From: Alicyclobacillus mali
GTDB taxonomy: Bacteria; Bacillota; Bacilli; Alicyclobacillales; Alicyclobacillaceae
NCBI RefSeq assembly: GCF_017329565.1
Contig: NZ_JAFMTT010000020.1
Length of the DNA: 47,600 nt
Strand: one strand, 5' to 3'
Numbering within the stretch: position 1 is the first letter of the stretch; every line of letters begins with the position of its first letter. The position numbers were made by a program, and so were the translations under genes. The notes beneath the pieces were generated by a model. It was given only the letters and a program-made list of their open reading frames with translations. It searched no databases and was not told the origin of the DNA. This document shows positions 9,481-18,019 of this stretch, in pieces.

Positions 9481-10464
9481 TTGACACCCTCGTACAAAGG
9501 TCGATTTGCGCCGAGTCCCACCGGTTATCTGCACGTGGGCAACGCGTGGGTGGCCGTTCTCGCCTGGCTTGACGCGCGGCGAAAGGGCGGCGCGTTCATC
9601 CTGCGGGTCGAAGACCTGGACGAGGCGAGATCCCGCGATGCCTATCGACAGGCAATGATCGAGGATTTGCGCTGGCTGGGCATCGATTGGGATGAAGGCC
9701 CGGACGTGGGCGGGCCCGCCGCGCCGTACGAGCAACGCCTACGGCGCGGGTTGTACGAGCAGGCGCTTGCGCGGCTCCGGGAAGCGCGCGAACTGTACCC
9801 GTGTTTCTGTGCGCGATCTCGGCTTTTGTCCATCGCCTCGGCGCCACAAGGGCTTTTCTCCGATGAACCGCGCTACGATCGCCGCTGTCTGCGACTTTCC
9901 GACGCGGAACGGGTGGAACTCGCGGCGGTGAAGCAGCCGTCGCTTCGCCTCCACGTCCCCGACGAGGCGCTCGTCACGGTGGACGATCGCCTGCTCGGTC
10001 GCACCACCGCTCGGCCAGCCGAAGGCGGCGACTTCGTCGTCCGCCGGGCGGATGGCGTGATGGCCTATCACCTCGCCGTGGTCGTCGACGATCACGCCAT
10101 GGGCGTCACCGACGTGATCCGCGGCGCCGATTTGTTTCCGTCGGCGTTTCGCCAGGTGTATCTCGCAGCGCGATTGGGCTATGCGCCGCCGCGCTACGCG
10201 CACGTGCCACTCGTGGTGGACGAGGAAGGGCGGAGGCTCGCGAAGCGCCACGGGGACCTCTCGCTCCGCGCCCTTCGGCAGGTGGGCGTGCGGTCCGAGC
10301 AGCTCGTCGGGTTCCTTCTGTGGCTCGCTGGGCAGCTGGATCGTCCTGAGCCCGTGCGCCTTGCCGAGGTGACTCACCGGTTCGATCTCGCCCGGTTGCC
10401 CCGTCACCCGGTCGTATGGAGAAAAGCGTACACGGCGTGGCTTCAGGCGCATGCCGACTTGTAG
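9481..10464 (+). CDS. gluQ: Glutamyl-Q tRNA(Asp) synthetase
   Basis: Truncated class I synthetase that attaches glutamate to the queuosine base at the wobble position of tRNA(Asp), not to the 3' end. It contains the GRFAPSPTGYLHVGNA (HIGH-type) motif, the catalytic-core VEDLDEARS, a CFC...YDRRC zinc-type segment around residues 105-135, and RRLAKRHGD in place of KMSKS. At about 328 residues it lacks the anticodon-binding domain of GluRS, which identifies the GluQ subfamily. The TTG at 9481 is spaced 6 nt from GAGAGGTG; a GTG at 9472 is the alternative. Queuosine genes are not in the window. Confidence 0.9.
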   Translation: MTPSYKGRFAPSPTGYLHVGNAWVAVLAWLDARRKGGAFILRVEDLDEARSRDAYRQAMIEDLRWLGIDWDEGPDVGGPAAPYEQRLRRGLYEQALARLREARELYPCFCARSRLLSIASAPQGLFSDEPRYDRRCLRLSDAERVELAAVKQPSLRLHVPDEALVTVDDRLLGRTTARPAEGGDFVVRRADGVMAYHLAVVVDDHAMGVTDVIRGADLFPSAFRQVYLAARLGYAPPRYAHVPLVVDEEGRRLAKRHGDLSLRALRQVGVRSEQLVGFLLWLAGQLDRPEPVRLAEVTHRFDLARLPRHPVVWRKAYTAWLQAHADL

Positions 10465-10509
10465 GCGAGGAAACGCTGTGCAGAGAATGTCATGCGGGAG
10501 GATGAAACC

Positions 10510-11964
10510 GTGAGCAAAGCGATTGAAGTGGGGAAGACCCATCTGTTCATCGACGGCGATTGGGAGGAAGCGGCGCGCCACGTCGAGCTGCGGAGCCCAT
10601 ACAGCGGAGAGCCGCTGGCGATGATCGGTTACGCGTCGCCGGAGCAGGCGGCGCGGGCCATTGAGGTGGCCGCGCGGGCGCAAAAGTCGTTTCGCAAGGT
10701 GCCGGCCTGGCAGCGGGCGCAGATCCTGCGCAAGGCGGCGGATATCATCGCCGACCGAAAAGAAGAGCTCGCAGAGACCATCGCGCGCGAGGCGGCCAAG
10801 CCCATTCGGGCCGCGCGGCAGGAGATTGACCGGACCGTCGAAACGTACCGCTTCTCGGCCGAGGCGGCCAAGTCTATCCATGGCGAGACGGTGCCCATGG
10901 ACGCCGCGCCTCGCGGAGAACACCATGTGGCCTTCACCATCTGGGAGCCGCTCGGCGTCGTGACCGCCATCACGCCGTTCAACTTCCCGATGAACCTCGT
11001 GGCGCACAAGGTCGGTCCGGCCATTGCGGCAGGGAACGCGATTGTGCTGAAGCCGGCCGAGCAGACGCCGCTTTCGGCCCTGGTACTCGGGCACATCTTC
11101 CAGGACGCGGGCCTGCCGCCAGGGGTTTTGAACATCATCCCGGGAGACGGCAAGGAGTTGAGCGAAGTGCTGACGACGCACCCGGACGTCGCGTTTGTGA
11201 CGTTCACGGGCAGCCCGGCGGTGGGCAAGCTGATTCGCCAGCAGGCGGGCCTGCGGCGCGTGACGCTGGAGCTCGGATCGAATTCGCCGCTCGTGGTGGA
11301 TGATGGCTTCACCGCGCATGAGTTGGACAAGTTGGCGGCCGAGATCGTCCAGGGCGGATTTTCGTACAACGGACAGGTGTGCATTTCGATTCAGCGCGTG
11401 TACATCCACGACGCGGTGTACGACGAGCTGGTGGAGCGGATGGTGGCAGGCGCGAAGGCGCTCAAAGTGGGCGATCCGCTCGACGAGGCGACGGATGTGT
11501 CGGCGCTCATCAACGAGCAGGCGGGTGCGCGGCTCAAGGCTTGGCTGGATGAGGCCGTCGATCGCGGCGCCAAGGTGCTTGTCGGGGGCCGGATTGAGGG
11601 CAACCGCATGGAGCCGACGGTGGTGACGGGCGTGCCGCTCGATGCGAAGCTGTGCACGGAGGAGGCGTTTGGGCCCATCCTGATCGTGGAGCGGGTGTCG
11701 AGCTTCGGAAAGGGGCTGGAACTCGCGAACCGAAGCAAGTTTGGGCTAAACGCGGGCGTGTTCACGAAGCGGATGGATCACGCCATGCTGGCCATCGAGA
11801 CCGTGCAGGCGGGTGCGGTGCTCATCAACCAGGTGCCGACGTACCGCGTGGATCACATGCCGTACGGCGGCGTGAAGGAGAGCGGCGTCGGACGCGAGGG
11901 CGTGCTGTACGCGATGTACGACATGATGGAAAGGAAGCTCGCTGCCATTCGCACGAATTTCTGA
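10510..11964 (+). CDS. NAD(P)-dependent aldehyde dehydrogenase
   Basis: ALDH-superfamily enzyme oxidising an aldehyde to an acid. The catalytic set is complete: Asn158 (ITPFNFPMN), Glu254 (TLELGSNSP) and the nucleophile Cys291 (NGQVCISIQR). The GFTGSP-type cofactor turn reads VTFTGSPAVG. About 484 residues. The GQVCISIQR form resembles the lactaldehyde/phosphonoformaldehyde/GapN-like group rather than betaine aldehyde dehydrogenases (recalled, not searched). The GTG at 10510 is preferred over the ATG at 10492 because GGGAGGATG is placed 6 nt before it. It follows gluQ by 45 bp with the same orientation, but no functional link is evident. Substrate not determined. Confidence 0.9.
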   Translation: MSKAIEVGKTHLFIDGDWEEAARHVELRSPYSGEPLAMIGYASPEQAARAIEVAARAQKSFRKVPAWQRAQILRKAADIIADRKEELAETIAREAAKPIRAARQEIDRTVETYRFSAEAAKSIHGETVPMDAAPRGEHHVAFTIWEPLGVVTAITPFNFPMNLVAHKVGPAIAAGNAIVLKPAEQTPLSALVLGHIFQDAGLPPGVLNIIPGDGKELSEVLTTHPDVAFVTFTGSPAVGKLIRQQAGLRRVTLELGSNSPLVVDDGFTAHELDKLAAEIVQGGFSYNGQVCISIQRVYIHDAVYDELVERMVAGAKALKVGDPLDEATDVSALINEQAGARLKAWLDEAVDRGAKVLVGGRIEGNRMEPTVVTGVPLDAKLCTEEAFGPILIVERVSSFGKGLELANRSKFGLNAGVFTKRMDHAMLAIETVQAGAVLINQVPTYRVDHMPYGGVKESGVGREGVLYAMYDMMERKLAAIRTNF

Positions 11965-11986
11965 ACATCTGAAGGGCCAAGACGCC

Positions 11987-12024
11987 GGGCCCGCGGGGAG
12001 GAAGTGAGCCTCTCCCGTGGGCCC
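11987..12024. terminator. Large hairpin between convergent genes
   Basis: GGGCCCGCGGGG pairs with CTCCCGTGGGCCC to give an 11 to 15-bp stem between the stops of the aldehyde dehydrogenase (11964) and the convergent aldo/keto reductase (12046). No T-run follows on either strand, so termination is inferred from position. Confidence 0.5.
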
Positions 12025-12045
12025 TGTGCCTGGTTTGGGACTCCA

Positions 12046-13023
12046 TCAGTAGGCCCCGCGGATGTGCGGAAGGACCTCGCTTTCGTAGAAAAGGCGCAGT
12101 TTCGTGCGCTCATCCGGGGAGAAGGGCGGGACGTCGAGTGCCGCCAGGTTGTCCTCCACCTGGCGCCGGTTTTTAAAGCCCGGGATGGCGCAGGTGACCT
12201 CGTCGTGATCCAGGATGAAGCGGAGCGCGGCTCGCGTCATGTTGCCGCGTCCTTCGCCGATCCAGCGCAGCTTCTCGGCCAGCTCGAGTCCCTTCGCAAA
12301 CCCGAGGCCGGCGAACGTCTCTCCCACGTTGAACTGTTCCCCGTGTTCGTTGAACGAGCGGTGGTCGTCGGGATCGAAGCGGTGATCCGGCTTGAACTTG
12401 CCGGTCAACAGCCCGCTCGCAAGCGGCAGTCGCGCGAGGATGCCGACGCCTTGCGCCTTGGCCTTGGGCAACAACTCTTCGGCCGGTTTCTGGCGGAAGA
12501 CGTTGAAGATGACCTGCAAGGCTCGCACGCCAGGGACTCGAAGGCACAATAGCCCTTCTTCGACCGTCTCCACGCTCACGCCATAGTACCTGATCTTCCC
12601 TTCCGCCTGCAGTTTGTCCAGCCCCTCGAACACGGCGCCATCGCGGAGGATCTCGGTGGGCGGACAGTGGATCTGGTACAGGTCGACGCAGTCTCGCCGA
12701 AGTCTGCGCAGGCTTCCTTCCAGGAAGCGGCGAACCGAGGGCTCGCTGTAGGTGGCCGGATCGTGAATGTCGCCCGCTCGGCAGAACTTCGTGGCGATAT
12801 AGATTTCGTGTTCGCGTCCCCTCGTGGCCTTGGCCAGCAGTTCCTCACTCCGGCCGTCTCCGTAAACGTCCGCCGTATCAAAGAAGTTCACGCCCGCGTC
12901 CATCGCGGCGGCCAGCCCGTCGAGGGCGTCTCGCTCGTCCACGCGCCCCCAGGCGCCACCGATGGCCCAGGTTCCAAAGCTCAGTTCACTCACTTGTAAT
13001 TCGCCCAACGGCCGGTACTTCAT
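12046..13023 (-). CDS. Aldo/keto reductase
   Basis: NADPH-dependent carbonyl reductase with the AKR TIM barrel. The tetrad is visible: Asp in FFDTAD, Tyr in VYGDG, Lys in ATKF and His in YQIHCP. The C-terminal IPGFKNRRQVEDN is the cofactor-phosphate binding segment. The N-terminus LGELQVSELSFGTWAIGG is typical of the Bacillus YhdN/IolS group. 325 residues. Start ATG at 13023 with GGAGGCGAGCGA before it. trmB lies upstream in the same direction 59 bp away. Substrate unknown; physiological detoxification of aldehydes is possible, next to an aldehyde dehydrogenase. Confidence 0.92.
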   Translation of the reverse strand: MKYRPLGELQVSELSFGTWAIGGAWGRVDERDALDGLAAAMDAGVNFFDTADVYGDGRSEELLAKATRGREHEIYIATKFCRAGDIHDPATYSEPSVRRFLEGSLRRLRRDCVDLYQIHCPPTEILRDGAVFEGLDKLQAEGKIRYYGVSVETVEEGLLCLRVPGVRALQVIFNVFRQKPAEELLPKAKAQGVGILARLPLASGLLTGKFKPDHRFDPDDHRSFNEHGEQFNVGETFAGLGFAKGLELAEKLRWIGEGRGNMTRAALRFILDHDEVTCAIPGFKNRRQVEDNLAALDVPPFSPDERTKLRLFYESEVLPHIRGAY

Positions 13024-13082
13024 TCGCTCGCCTCCATCAGAATGCGGTTTCACTACGGGGCGCCCGAAGTGGGCGCCCGGCG

Positions 13083-13733
13083 TTACCGAGCCGGGCGAGC
13101 CCGCAGATAGTAGATGGGCTGTCCCAGCTGTCGGAACCTCGTCTCGTACTCGGTCTGCACGTATTTGCCCGACAGCGTCTCGGCGGGATCGCCTGAAGGG
13201 AATCCCCGGTCCACTTCTGCGATTTCCCAGCCACTCGCCCGGAACGACTCGAGCGACCACTCGAACAACTCGGGGTTGTCGGTCTTCTGTTCAAGCCAGG
13301 CTTCGGGCCGCATCCACTGCGCGTACCACGCGAGCTTGGCGGGTGCCGTCAGGCGGCGCTTGTGATGGCGCTTTTTCGGCCAGGGATCTGAGAAATTCAG
13401 ATACAGCCATGCCACCTTTGGTTCCCTCCACAAGGGGCCAAAGTGCTCGACGTCTCCGACGAGAAACGAGAGATTGTCGAGGCCGTCGAGGGCGGCACCG
13501 TAGGCCGCTTTCGCGGCGACTGCCAAGACACGGTCCACGCCGACGAAGCGCGTCGTGGGATGCAGCCCGGCCATCTGGCGGATGAATCCGCCGCGGCCAC
13601 AACCGATTTCGAGTGCGATGGGCTCGGTCAAGGCGTGATACCACGCGGCGGGATCGCCCTGATACCCGTCGAACAGGTGATCACGGCCGACTTCCAGCCA
13701 CTTCTCGAGGCGATGCCCCGTGCGAAAGCGCAT
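13083..13733 (-). CDS. trmB: tRNA (guanine-N7-)-methyltransferase
   Basis: Methylates G46 in the variable loop of tRNAs with SAM. Motif I is ALEIGCGRGGF at about residue 40, followed by FVGVDR, and the family hallmark FSDPWPKKRHHKRRL near residue 115, then a C-terminal TEYETRF segment. 216 residues, normal length. Start MRFRTGHRLEKW at 13733. It is probably transcribed with the aldo/keto reductase downstream and is divergent from the hydrolase at 13847. Confidence 0.94.
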   Translation of the reverse strand: MRFRTGHRLEKWLEVGRDHLFDGYQGDPAAWYHALTEPIALEIGCGRGGFIRQMAGLHPTTRFVGVDRVLAVAAKAAYGAALDGLDNLSFLVGDVEHFGPLWREPKVAWLYLNFSDPWPKKRHHKRRLTAPAKLAWYAQWMRPEAWLEQKTDNPELFEWSLESFRASGWEIAEVDRGFPSGDPAETLSGKYVQTEYETRFRQLGQPIYYLRARPAR

Positions 13734-13846
13734 CTTGTCTCCCTCACTTCTCGCTCGATGGTACAAAAGACCTGCCGGCCAATGCAAGCGACGTGACGCC
13801 CGTCCAGGCGAACGGGTACAATGAAGCCCAAAGGGGGCGAATCCTC

Positions 13847-14383
13847 ATGGGCGAAGCGCTGCTCATCGTCGACATGTCAAACGATTTCGTGCACGACGAA
13901 GGGACTCTGACGGTCGGAAAGCCCGGCCAGGCCATCGTGCCCTACATCCTTTCTCTCGCGGACCGCGTGCTCGCGTCGGGAGGCATTGTGGCCGTCTGCA
14001 TGGACGAGCACGATCCGGACGATCGCCACTTTCGCGACTGGCCTCCGCACAACGTGCGAGGCACGTGGGGGCAACAGCTGTACGGGGACCTCGGTCCTTG
14101 GTACGAGCGGCACCAGGAGCATCCCGACGTGTGGTATGTGCCGAAGCGCAGCTACAACGCGTTTTATGCCACGGGGCTCGGTGAGCGCCTGCGCCATCGA
14201 GGCGTGAAGCGCGTGCACGTGTGCGGCGTGTGCACGGACATCTGCGATTTTCTCACTGTTGCGGGCGCGTATGACGAGGGGTTTCACGCCGTGGTGCACC
14301 GCCAGGGATGCGCCACGTTCACAGATCTCGGGAATATCTTTCTAGAGCACATGCGGCGCCTGTTTCACGCCGAGATCGCTTGA
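13847..14383 (+). CDS. Cysteine hydrolase, nicotinamidase/isochorismatase family
   Basis: Isochorismatase-fold hydrolase with the catalytic triad Asp9 (LLIVDMSNDF), Lys100 (VPKRSYNAF) and Cys133 (CTDICDF), preceded by a cis-peptide GVCTD turn. The tract DEHDPDDRHFRDWPPHN resembles the metal-binding segment of nicotinamidases, so nicotinamide deamidation in NAD salvage is the best guess; isochorismatase or another amide substrate is possible. 178 residues. AAGGGGGC lies 8 nt before the ATG at 13847. Its stop lies only 5 bp from the stop of the convergent lipoprotein gene, leaving no room for a separate terminator. Confidence 0.85.
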   Translation: MGEALLIVDMSNDFVHDEGTLTVGKPGQAIVPYILSLADRVLASGGIVAVCMDEHDPDDRHFRDWPPHNVRGTWGQQLYGDLGPWYERHQEHPDVWYVPKRSYNAFYATGLGERLRHRGVKRVHVCGVCTDICDFLTVAGAYDEGFHAVVHRQGCATFTDLGNIFLEHMRRLFHAEIA

Positions 14384-14388
14384 CAAGC

Positions 14389-15633
14389 TCAGCCGAGAGG
14401 CTGCCATGTATCGCCTGCGTCCGAAGACTTGTAGAGGGTCGGCGCCAGGCGATTGTCGAGCGCGACGAGGAACAGCGCGCTGGGCGAGGGCGATGACAGG
14501 CTGATAGAAGCGGCTCCCGCGATGCTCGTAGGCAGGCCAGATGCGGTCTGGCTGTACCAGGTCTGGCCCCCGTCCGGGCTCACCATCCACGTCTGCTGCC
14601 CGGGCTTGTCTTCGAGCGCGGCGAGATCGCCAGCGGGCGAGGCGCACATCGCTTCCAGATTGTCGACGCCAATTTCAGCTACGTCCCAACTGGATCCGTA
14701 GGACGAATTCATCACCAGGAGCTGCGAGGCGGAGCCCACCTGGATCTCGACCGCGAGTTGGAGCGACTGTCCCGGGCCGGCCGTCGCGAGCTCGACGGAC
14801 GGGGTCGCGCTGATGCCGCTTGGGAGATCGATGTTCGTGGGTTGCCAGTGGGCGCCGCCGTCATTCGTCTCGACAACGTCCACCTGCTTGTCCACGCTGT
14901 CAACCACCGCCAAGACGCCGGTCTTGCCGTTTGGTGCAAAGGACATGGCGGCGTGTACGCCGTTGTGTGGGAGGTCACCCGCCGACGTGGCGACGAGCTG
15001 CCACGAGTTCCCGCCGTTCTCCGTTCGATACAAGTATTTGGCCGCGACGCCGTCGTACCCGCCGCTTTCAAAGAGCATCCAGCCGAGTCTTCCGGCCATC
15101 CACTGGCCGGCAGCAAACTGAATGGCGTCTACCGGGAGCGGGAGGGCTGTCACGCGCCAATGCCGGCCGGCGTCCTTCGTGATCCACACGAGCGCCTTCT
15201 GGCGGGTGACGCTCACCAGCGACCACATGGTGGTCGAATCGACGACGGCCGTGATATAGTGCGCACCGCCTGGCCCATACGCGCTGATGTCGTCTGTCGG
15301 GAGGTTCGGCAGGGGTACCGATTTCCACGCATGCCCGCCGTCTGCCGTCTCGTACATGACAAAGCGGCGCCCGCGATAGCCCCACAGCAGACCAGTGCGA
15401 GCGGTCAGCATGCGCATGTGCAGGTCGATGGCGCGCAAGCTCGAGGCCAACGTTGCGACCTGCGCAGTGGCACTTGAGGCAAGGCGCACGCCCTGCGCAA
15501 TTGACGCCTGCTCGTCCGATGGCACTTTCGTTGTCGCAAAGACGCGCGCATGAGCAGGCGAATGGATGCCGCAGCCCGATAGGCCGAACAGCACAACCGC
15601 GATTCCAAATCCAACGAACGCTGACGGGCGCAT
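14389..15633 (-). CDS. Lipoprotein with seven Asp-box (BNR) repeats, predicted beta-propeller
   Basis: 414-residue exported lipoprotein of unknown function. Residues 1-21 form a signal peptide ending in the lipobox LSGC, with Cys21 as lipidation site. The rest carries evenly spaced Asp-box motifs (S/T-x-D-x-G-x-x-W) at residues 96, 152, 204, 256, 352 and 403, plus a degenerate copy NSSYGSSW at 309. Seven copies at roughly 50-residue spacing indicate a seven-bladed propeller facing the outside of the membrane. Such folds occur in sialidases, Ycf48 and sortilin-like proteins; the catalytic residues of sialidases are not evident. It is divergent from a secreted SGNH hydrolase, 135 bp away. Confidence 0.8.
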   Translation of the reverse strand: MRPSAFVGFGIAVVLFGLSGCGIHSPAHARVFATTKVPSDEQASIAQGVRLASSATAQVATLASSLRAIDLHMRMLTARTGLLWGYRGRRFVMYETADGGHAWKSVPLPNLPTDDISAYGPGGAHYITAVVDSTTMWSLVSVTRQKALVWITKDAGRHWRVTALPLPVDAIQFAAGQWMAGRLGWMLFESGGYDGVAAKYLYRTENGGNSWQLVATSAGDLPHNGVHAAMSFAPNGKTGVLAVVDSVDKQVDVVETNDGGAHWQPTNIDLPSGISATPSVELATAGPGQSLQLAVEIQVGSASQLLVMNSSYGSSWDVAEIGVDNLEAMCASPAGDLAALEDKPGQQTWMVSPDGGQTWYSQTASGLPTSIAGAASISLSSPSPSALFLVALDNRLAPTLYKSSDAGDTWQPLG

Positions 15634-15768
15634 GCTTCCCCCTCCTTCGACCCGGGCCTGCTGCGGTCGAGCATCTCGGTCCATTGTGATCTATCATGAA
15701 CAATAGGCGCTTTGCAGTCGGAACACAAGCGAAGCAATGCATTCCACCTGTGGAGAGGAAGCAAGGCC

Positions 15769-16671
15769 ATGCCGGCACTCGGACCGTGGTTGACGGCGCT
15801 CGGCGCCATGACGCTTATCTCGCATCCAGTTGCAGAGCACACCCATCTTTCGTCTGGCTATCAAATGACGGACATCGCCGCGACTCGGGCAGCGCGCGTG
15901 GTCTCGGCGCCTCAGCGGGTCAACACGCTCGTAGCGCTTGGAGACTCCATCACGTTCGGCTACAATCTTGGCAACAACCGCGCCCCGTCTCCGCTCGCGT
16001 TTCCGTATCTCATGGCAAAAGAAGAAGGCTGGCGCGCCGTCGATCTCGGCGTGCCCGGTTGGACGTCCGGAGACCTGCTGCAGGCACTCAGGACCGACGC
16101 CGCCATGCGCGCCGATGTGGCCGAGGCTCAGATCATCACGGTGGATATCGGCAGCAACGATCTCCTGCTTCCTGCACTCGCCATGCTGCCGAAGGGCGCA
16201 GATTGGGCCCGGGTGACCCCGACGGCGTCGCAAGCGGCGACCTTGTCATCGGAGCTTGCGCAGGGCATTCAAGACGTGCACAGCCATCTCGCGGCCATTC
16301 TCGCCTTGTTGCATCGATACAATCCGCGCGCGACGGTCATCGTCTACGACCTCTACAATCCCTTTCCGGCTACGGACAAGTGGCTGTATCAGACCGCGGA
16401 GACCGCAATTGTCGCGGCCAACGCGGCTATCGCGGCTGATGCGGTTCCTGCTGGCGATCCCGTCGCCGACGCGTACGACACCCTGACTCAGCCATCGGTC
16501 GACATTCTTCCGCACGACGTGCACCCGACCGCGCTCGGGCAGCGCCTCCTGGCGGAGGCCGGGGAACAGGCCCTCGCCATGGCTTCCATGGCCAAGGCCG
16601 CGGCCACGCCGCAGGGGCAAAACGCCATCCTGCAGTGGCTCGGCGACGCGCTCGCCAGCGGTACATGGTGA
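15769..16671 (+). CDS. Secreted SGNH/GDSL-type hydrolase
   Basis: Esterase/lipase-like hydrolase of the SGNH fold. Block I is VALGDSITFGYN (Ser nucleophile), block II glycine sits in DLGVPGWTSGD, block III is IGSNDLL (Asn), and block V is DVHPTALG (Asp/His). The N-terminus MPALGPWLTALGAMTLISHPV looks like a signal peptide or membrane anchor, so the enzyme probably acts outside the cell. About 300 residues. The ATG at 15769 follows GGAGAGG. Substrate could be an acetylated wall polymer, lipid or peptidoglycan unit; sequence alone does not say. It is divergent from the propeller lipoprotein. Confidence 0.86.
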   Translation: MPALGPWLTALGAMTLISHPVAEHTHLSSGYQMTDIAATRAARVVSAPQRVNTLVALGDSITFGYNLGNNRAPSPLAFPYLMAKEEGWRAVDLGVPGWTSGDLLQALRTDAAMRADVAEAQIITVDIGSNDLLLPALAMLPKGADWARVTPTASQAATLSSELAQGIQDVHSHLAAILALLHRYNPRATVIVYDLYNPFPATDKWLYQTAETAIVAANAAIAADAVPAGDPVADAYDTLTQPSVDILPHDVHPTALGQRLLAEAGEQALAMASMAKAAATPQGQNAILQWLGDALASGTW

Positions 16672-16765
16672 TGTACTGCCCCGACAGCACGAGTTTTAAA
16701 GGCCACGCTGGCATCTGCGAACAGGCCCTGGCAACATCATCGACACCTGTGGGAGGGGAGAGTCT

Positions 16766-18019
16766 GTGAAATCGGACGTGGAGATGAAGACAAACACCCT
16801 GGTCCAGGCGCCCACTTCCTTTGGCGCCCGATTTCGCCTTGCGGCGCTTTTGGGAAGCCTGACGGCGATTGCGCCGTTGTCCATCGACATGTACCTGCCG
16901 GCGCTTCCCTCCATGGCGCGCGACCTTCACGCGGCCACTTCCGTCGCCCAACTCAGCCTCACGGCGTGTCTTCTGGGCTTGGCGGTCGGCCAACTGTTTG
17001 CAGGGCCTTTGAGTGACGCGCTTGGGCGCAAACGCCCGCTCCTCGTGGGCCTGGGCTTGTACCTGTTGGCTTCCTTCGCGTGTGGCCTGATGCCAAGCGC
17101 GTGGGGGCTTGTCGCCGTGCGCGTGGTGCAGGGGCTGTGTGGATCGGCTGCCATCGTCATCGCTCGCGCCATCGCTCGGGACTTGTTCAGCGGCGTCGAA
17201 CTGACGCGCTTCTTTTCGCTGCTCATGCTGGTGAACGGTGTGGCACCGATTCTTGCGCCGGTCATCGGTGGCCAGTTGCTCCGCTTCACCAACTGGCGTG
17301 GCGTGTTTCTCATTCTGGGATGCGTGGGTTTGGCCCTGTGGCTCTGGTCGTTCGCGGGGCTGCGCGAGACGCTCGAAGTGGAGCGACGCAACCGGGCGGG
17401 ACTCGGCGGCGCCCTGCGCGCGTTTGGTGTGCTGTTTGGCGATCCCGTCTTCGTCGCCTACGCGTTTTCCCAGGGACTGGTGTCCGCGGCCATGTTCGCG
17501 TACATATCGGGATCGCCGTTCGTGCTCCAGGACATCTACGGACTTTCACCGCAGGCGTTCAGCGCGTGTTTTGCGGCGAATGGCGTCGGGATCGTCGTCG
17601 CGTCTCAGATCTCAGGGCAATTGGTCCGGCGCATCGATGGCCGCAAGATCTTCCGCTTTGGCGTCATCCTGGCGGCGCTCGGGGGGCTCGGCCTGCTCGC
17701 GAGTCTCGTACTCAACTTCGGGCTTTACGCCATACTGCCTTCACTCTTCGTGCTCGTGTCCTGCGTCGGCATCGTGAGCACGCTCGGGTCGTCCCTGGCC
17801 ATGCAGCATCATGGCAGACAGGCCGGGAGTGCGGCAGGGCTTATCGGCGTGTCGCAACTGATGCTCGGCGCCGCCGCCACGCCGCTCGTGGGCCTCGGCG
17901 GAGCGCATGACAGCCTGCCCATGGGCGCCGTGATCGCGGTGGCCGACGTGGGCGCGCTCGTCTGGTACGCGGTCTGGTCCATCGTCATCGCCCACCGTGA
18001 GAGGGAGGTGATGGCATGA
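16766..18019 (+). CDS. MFS drug efflux transporter, Bcr/CflA type
   Basis: Twelve-helix proton-driven exporter. The N-terminal SIDMYLPALPSMARDL is characteristic of the Bcr/CflA family, motif A is present as GPLSDALGRKRPLL, and motif C-like glycines are in the fifth helix (APVIGGQLL). 417 residues. GTG start after a GGGAGGGGAG site. Family members export bicyclomycin, chloramphenicol, sulfonamides and other drugs. Its stop overlaps the start of helD (ATGA at 18016-18019), so the two are translationally coupled. Confidence 0.9.
   Translation: MKSDVEMKTNTLVQAPTSFGARFRLAALLGSLTAIAPLSIDMYLPALPSMARDLHAATSVAQLSLTACLLGLAVGQLFAGPLSDALGRKRPLLVGLGLYLLASFACGLMPSAWGLVAVRVVQGLCGSAAIVIARAIARDLFSGVELTRFFSLLMLVNGVAPILAPVIGGQLLRFTNWRGVFLILGCVGLALWLWSFAGLRETLEVERRNRAGLGGALRAFGVLFGDPVFVAYAFSQGLVSAAMFAYISGSPFVLQDIYGLSPQAFSACFAANGVGIVVASQISGQLVRRIDGRKIFRFGVILAALGGLGLLASLVLNFGLYAILPSLFVLVSCVGIVSTLGSSLAMQHHGRQAGSAAGLIGVSQLMLGAAATPLVGLGGAHDSLPMGAVIAVADVGALVWYAVWSIVIAHREREVMA

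Noticed and set aside
9739..11409. 556-codon open frame antisense to gluQ and the aldehyde dehydrogenase
   Set aside because: Spans two well-supported genes on the other strand, with shadow-type composition and no ribosome site.
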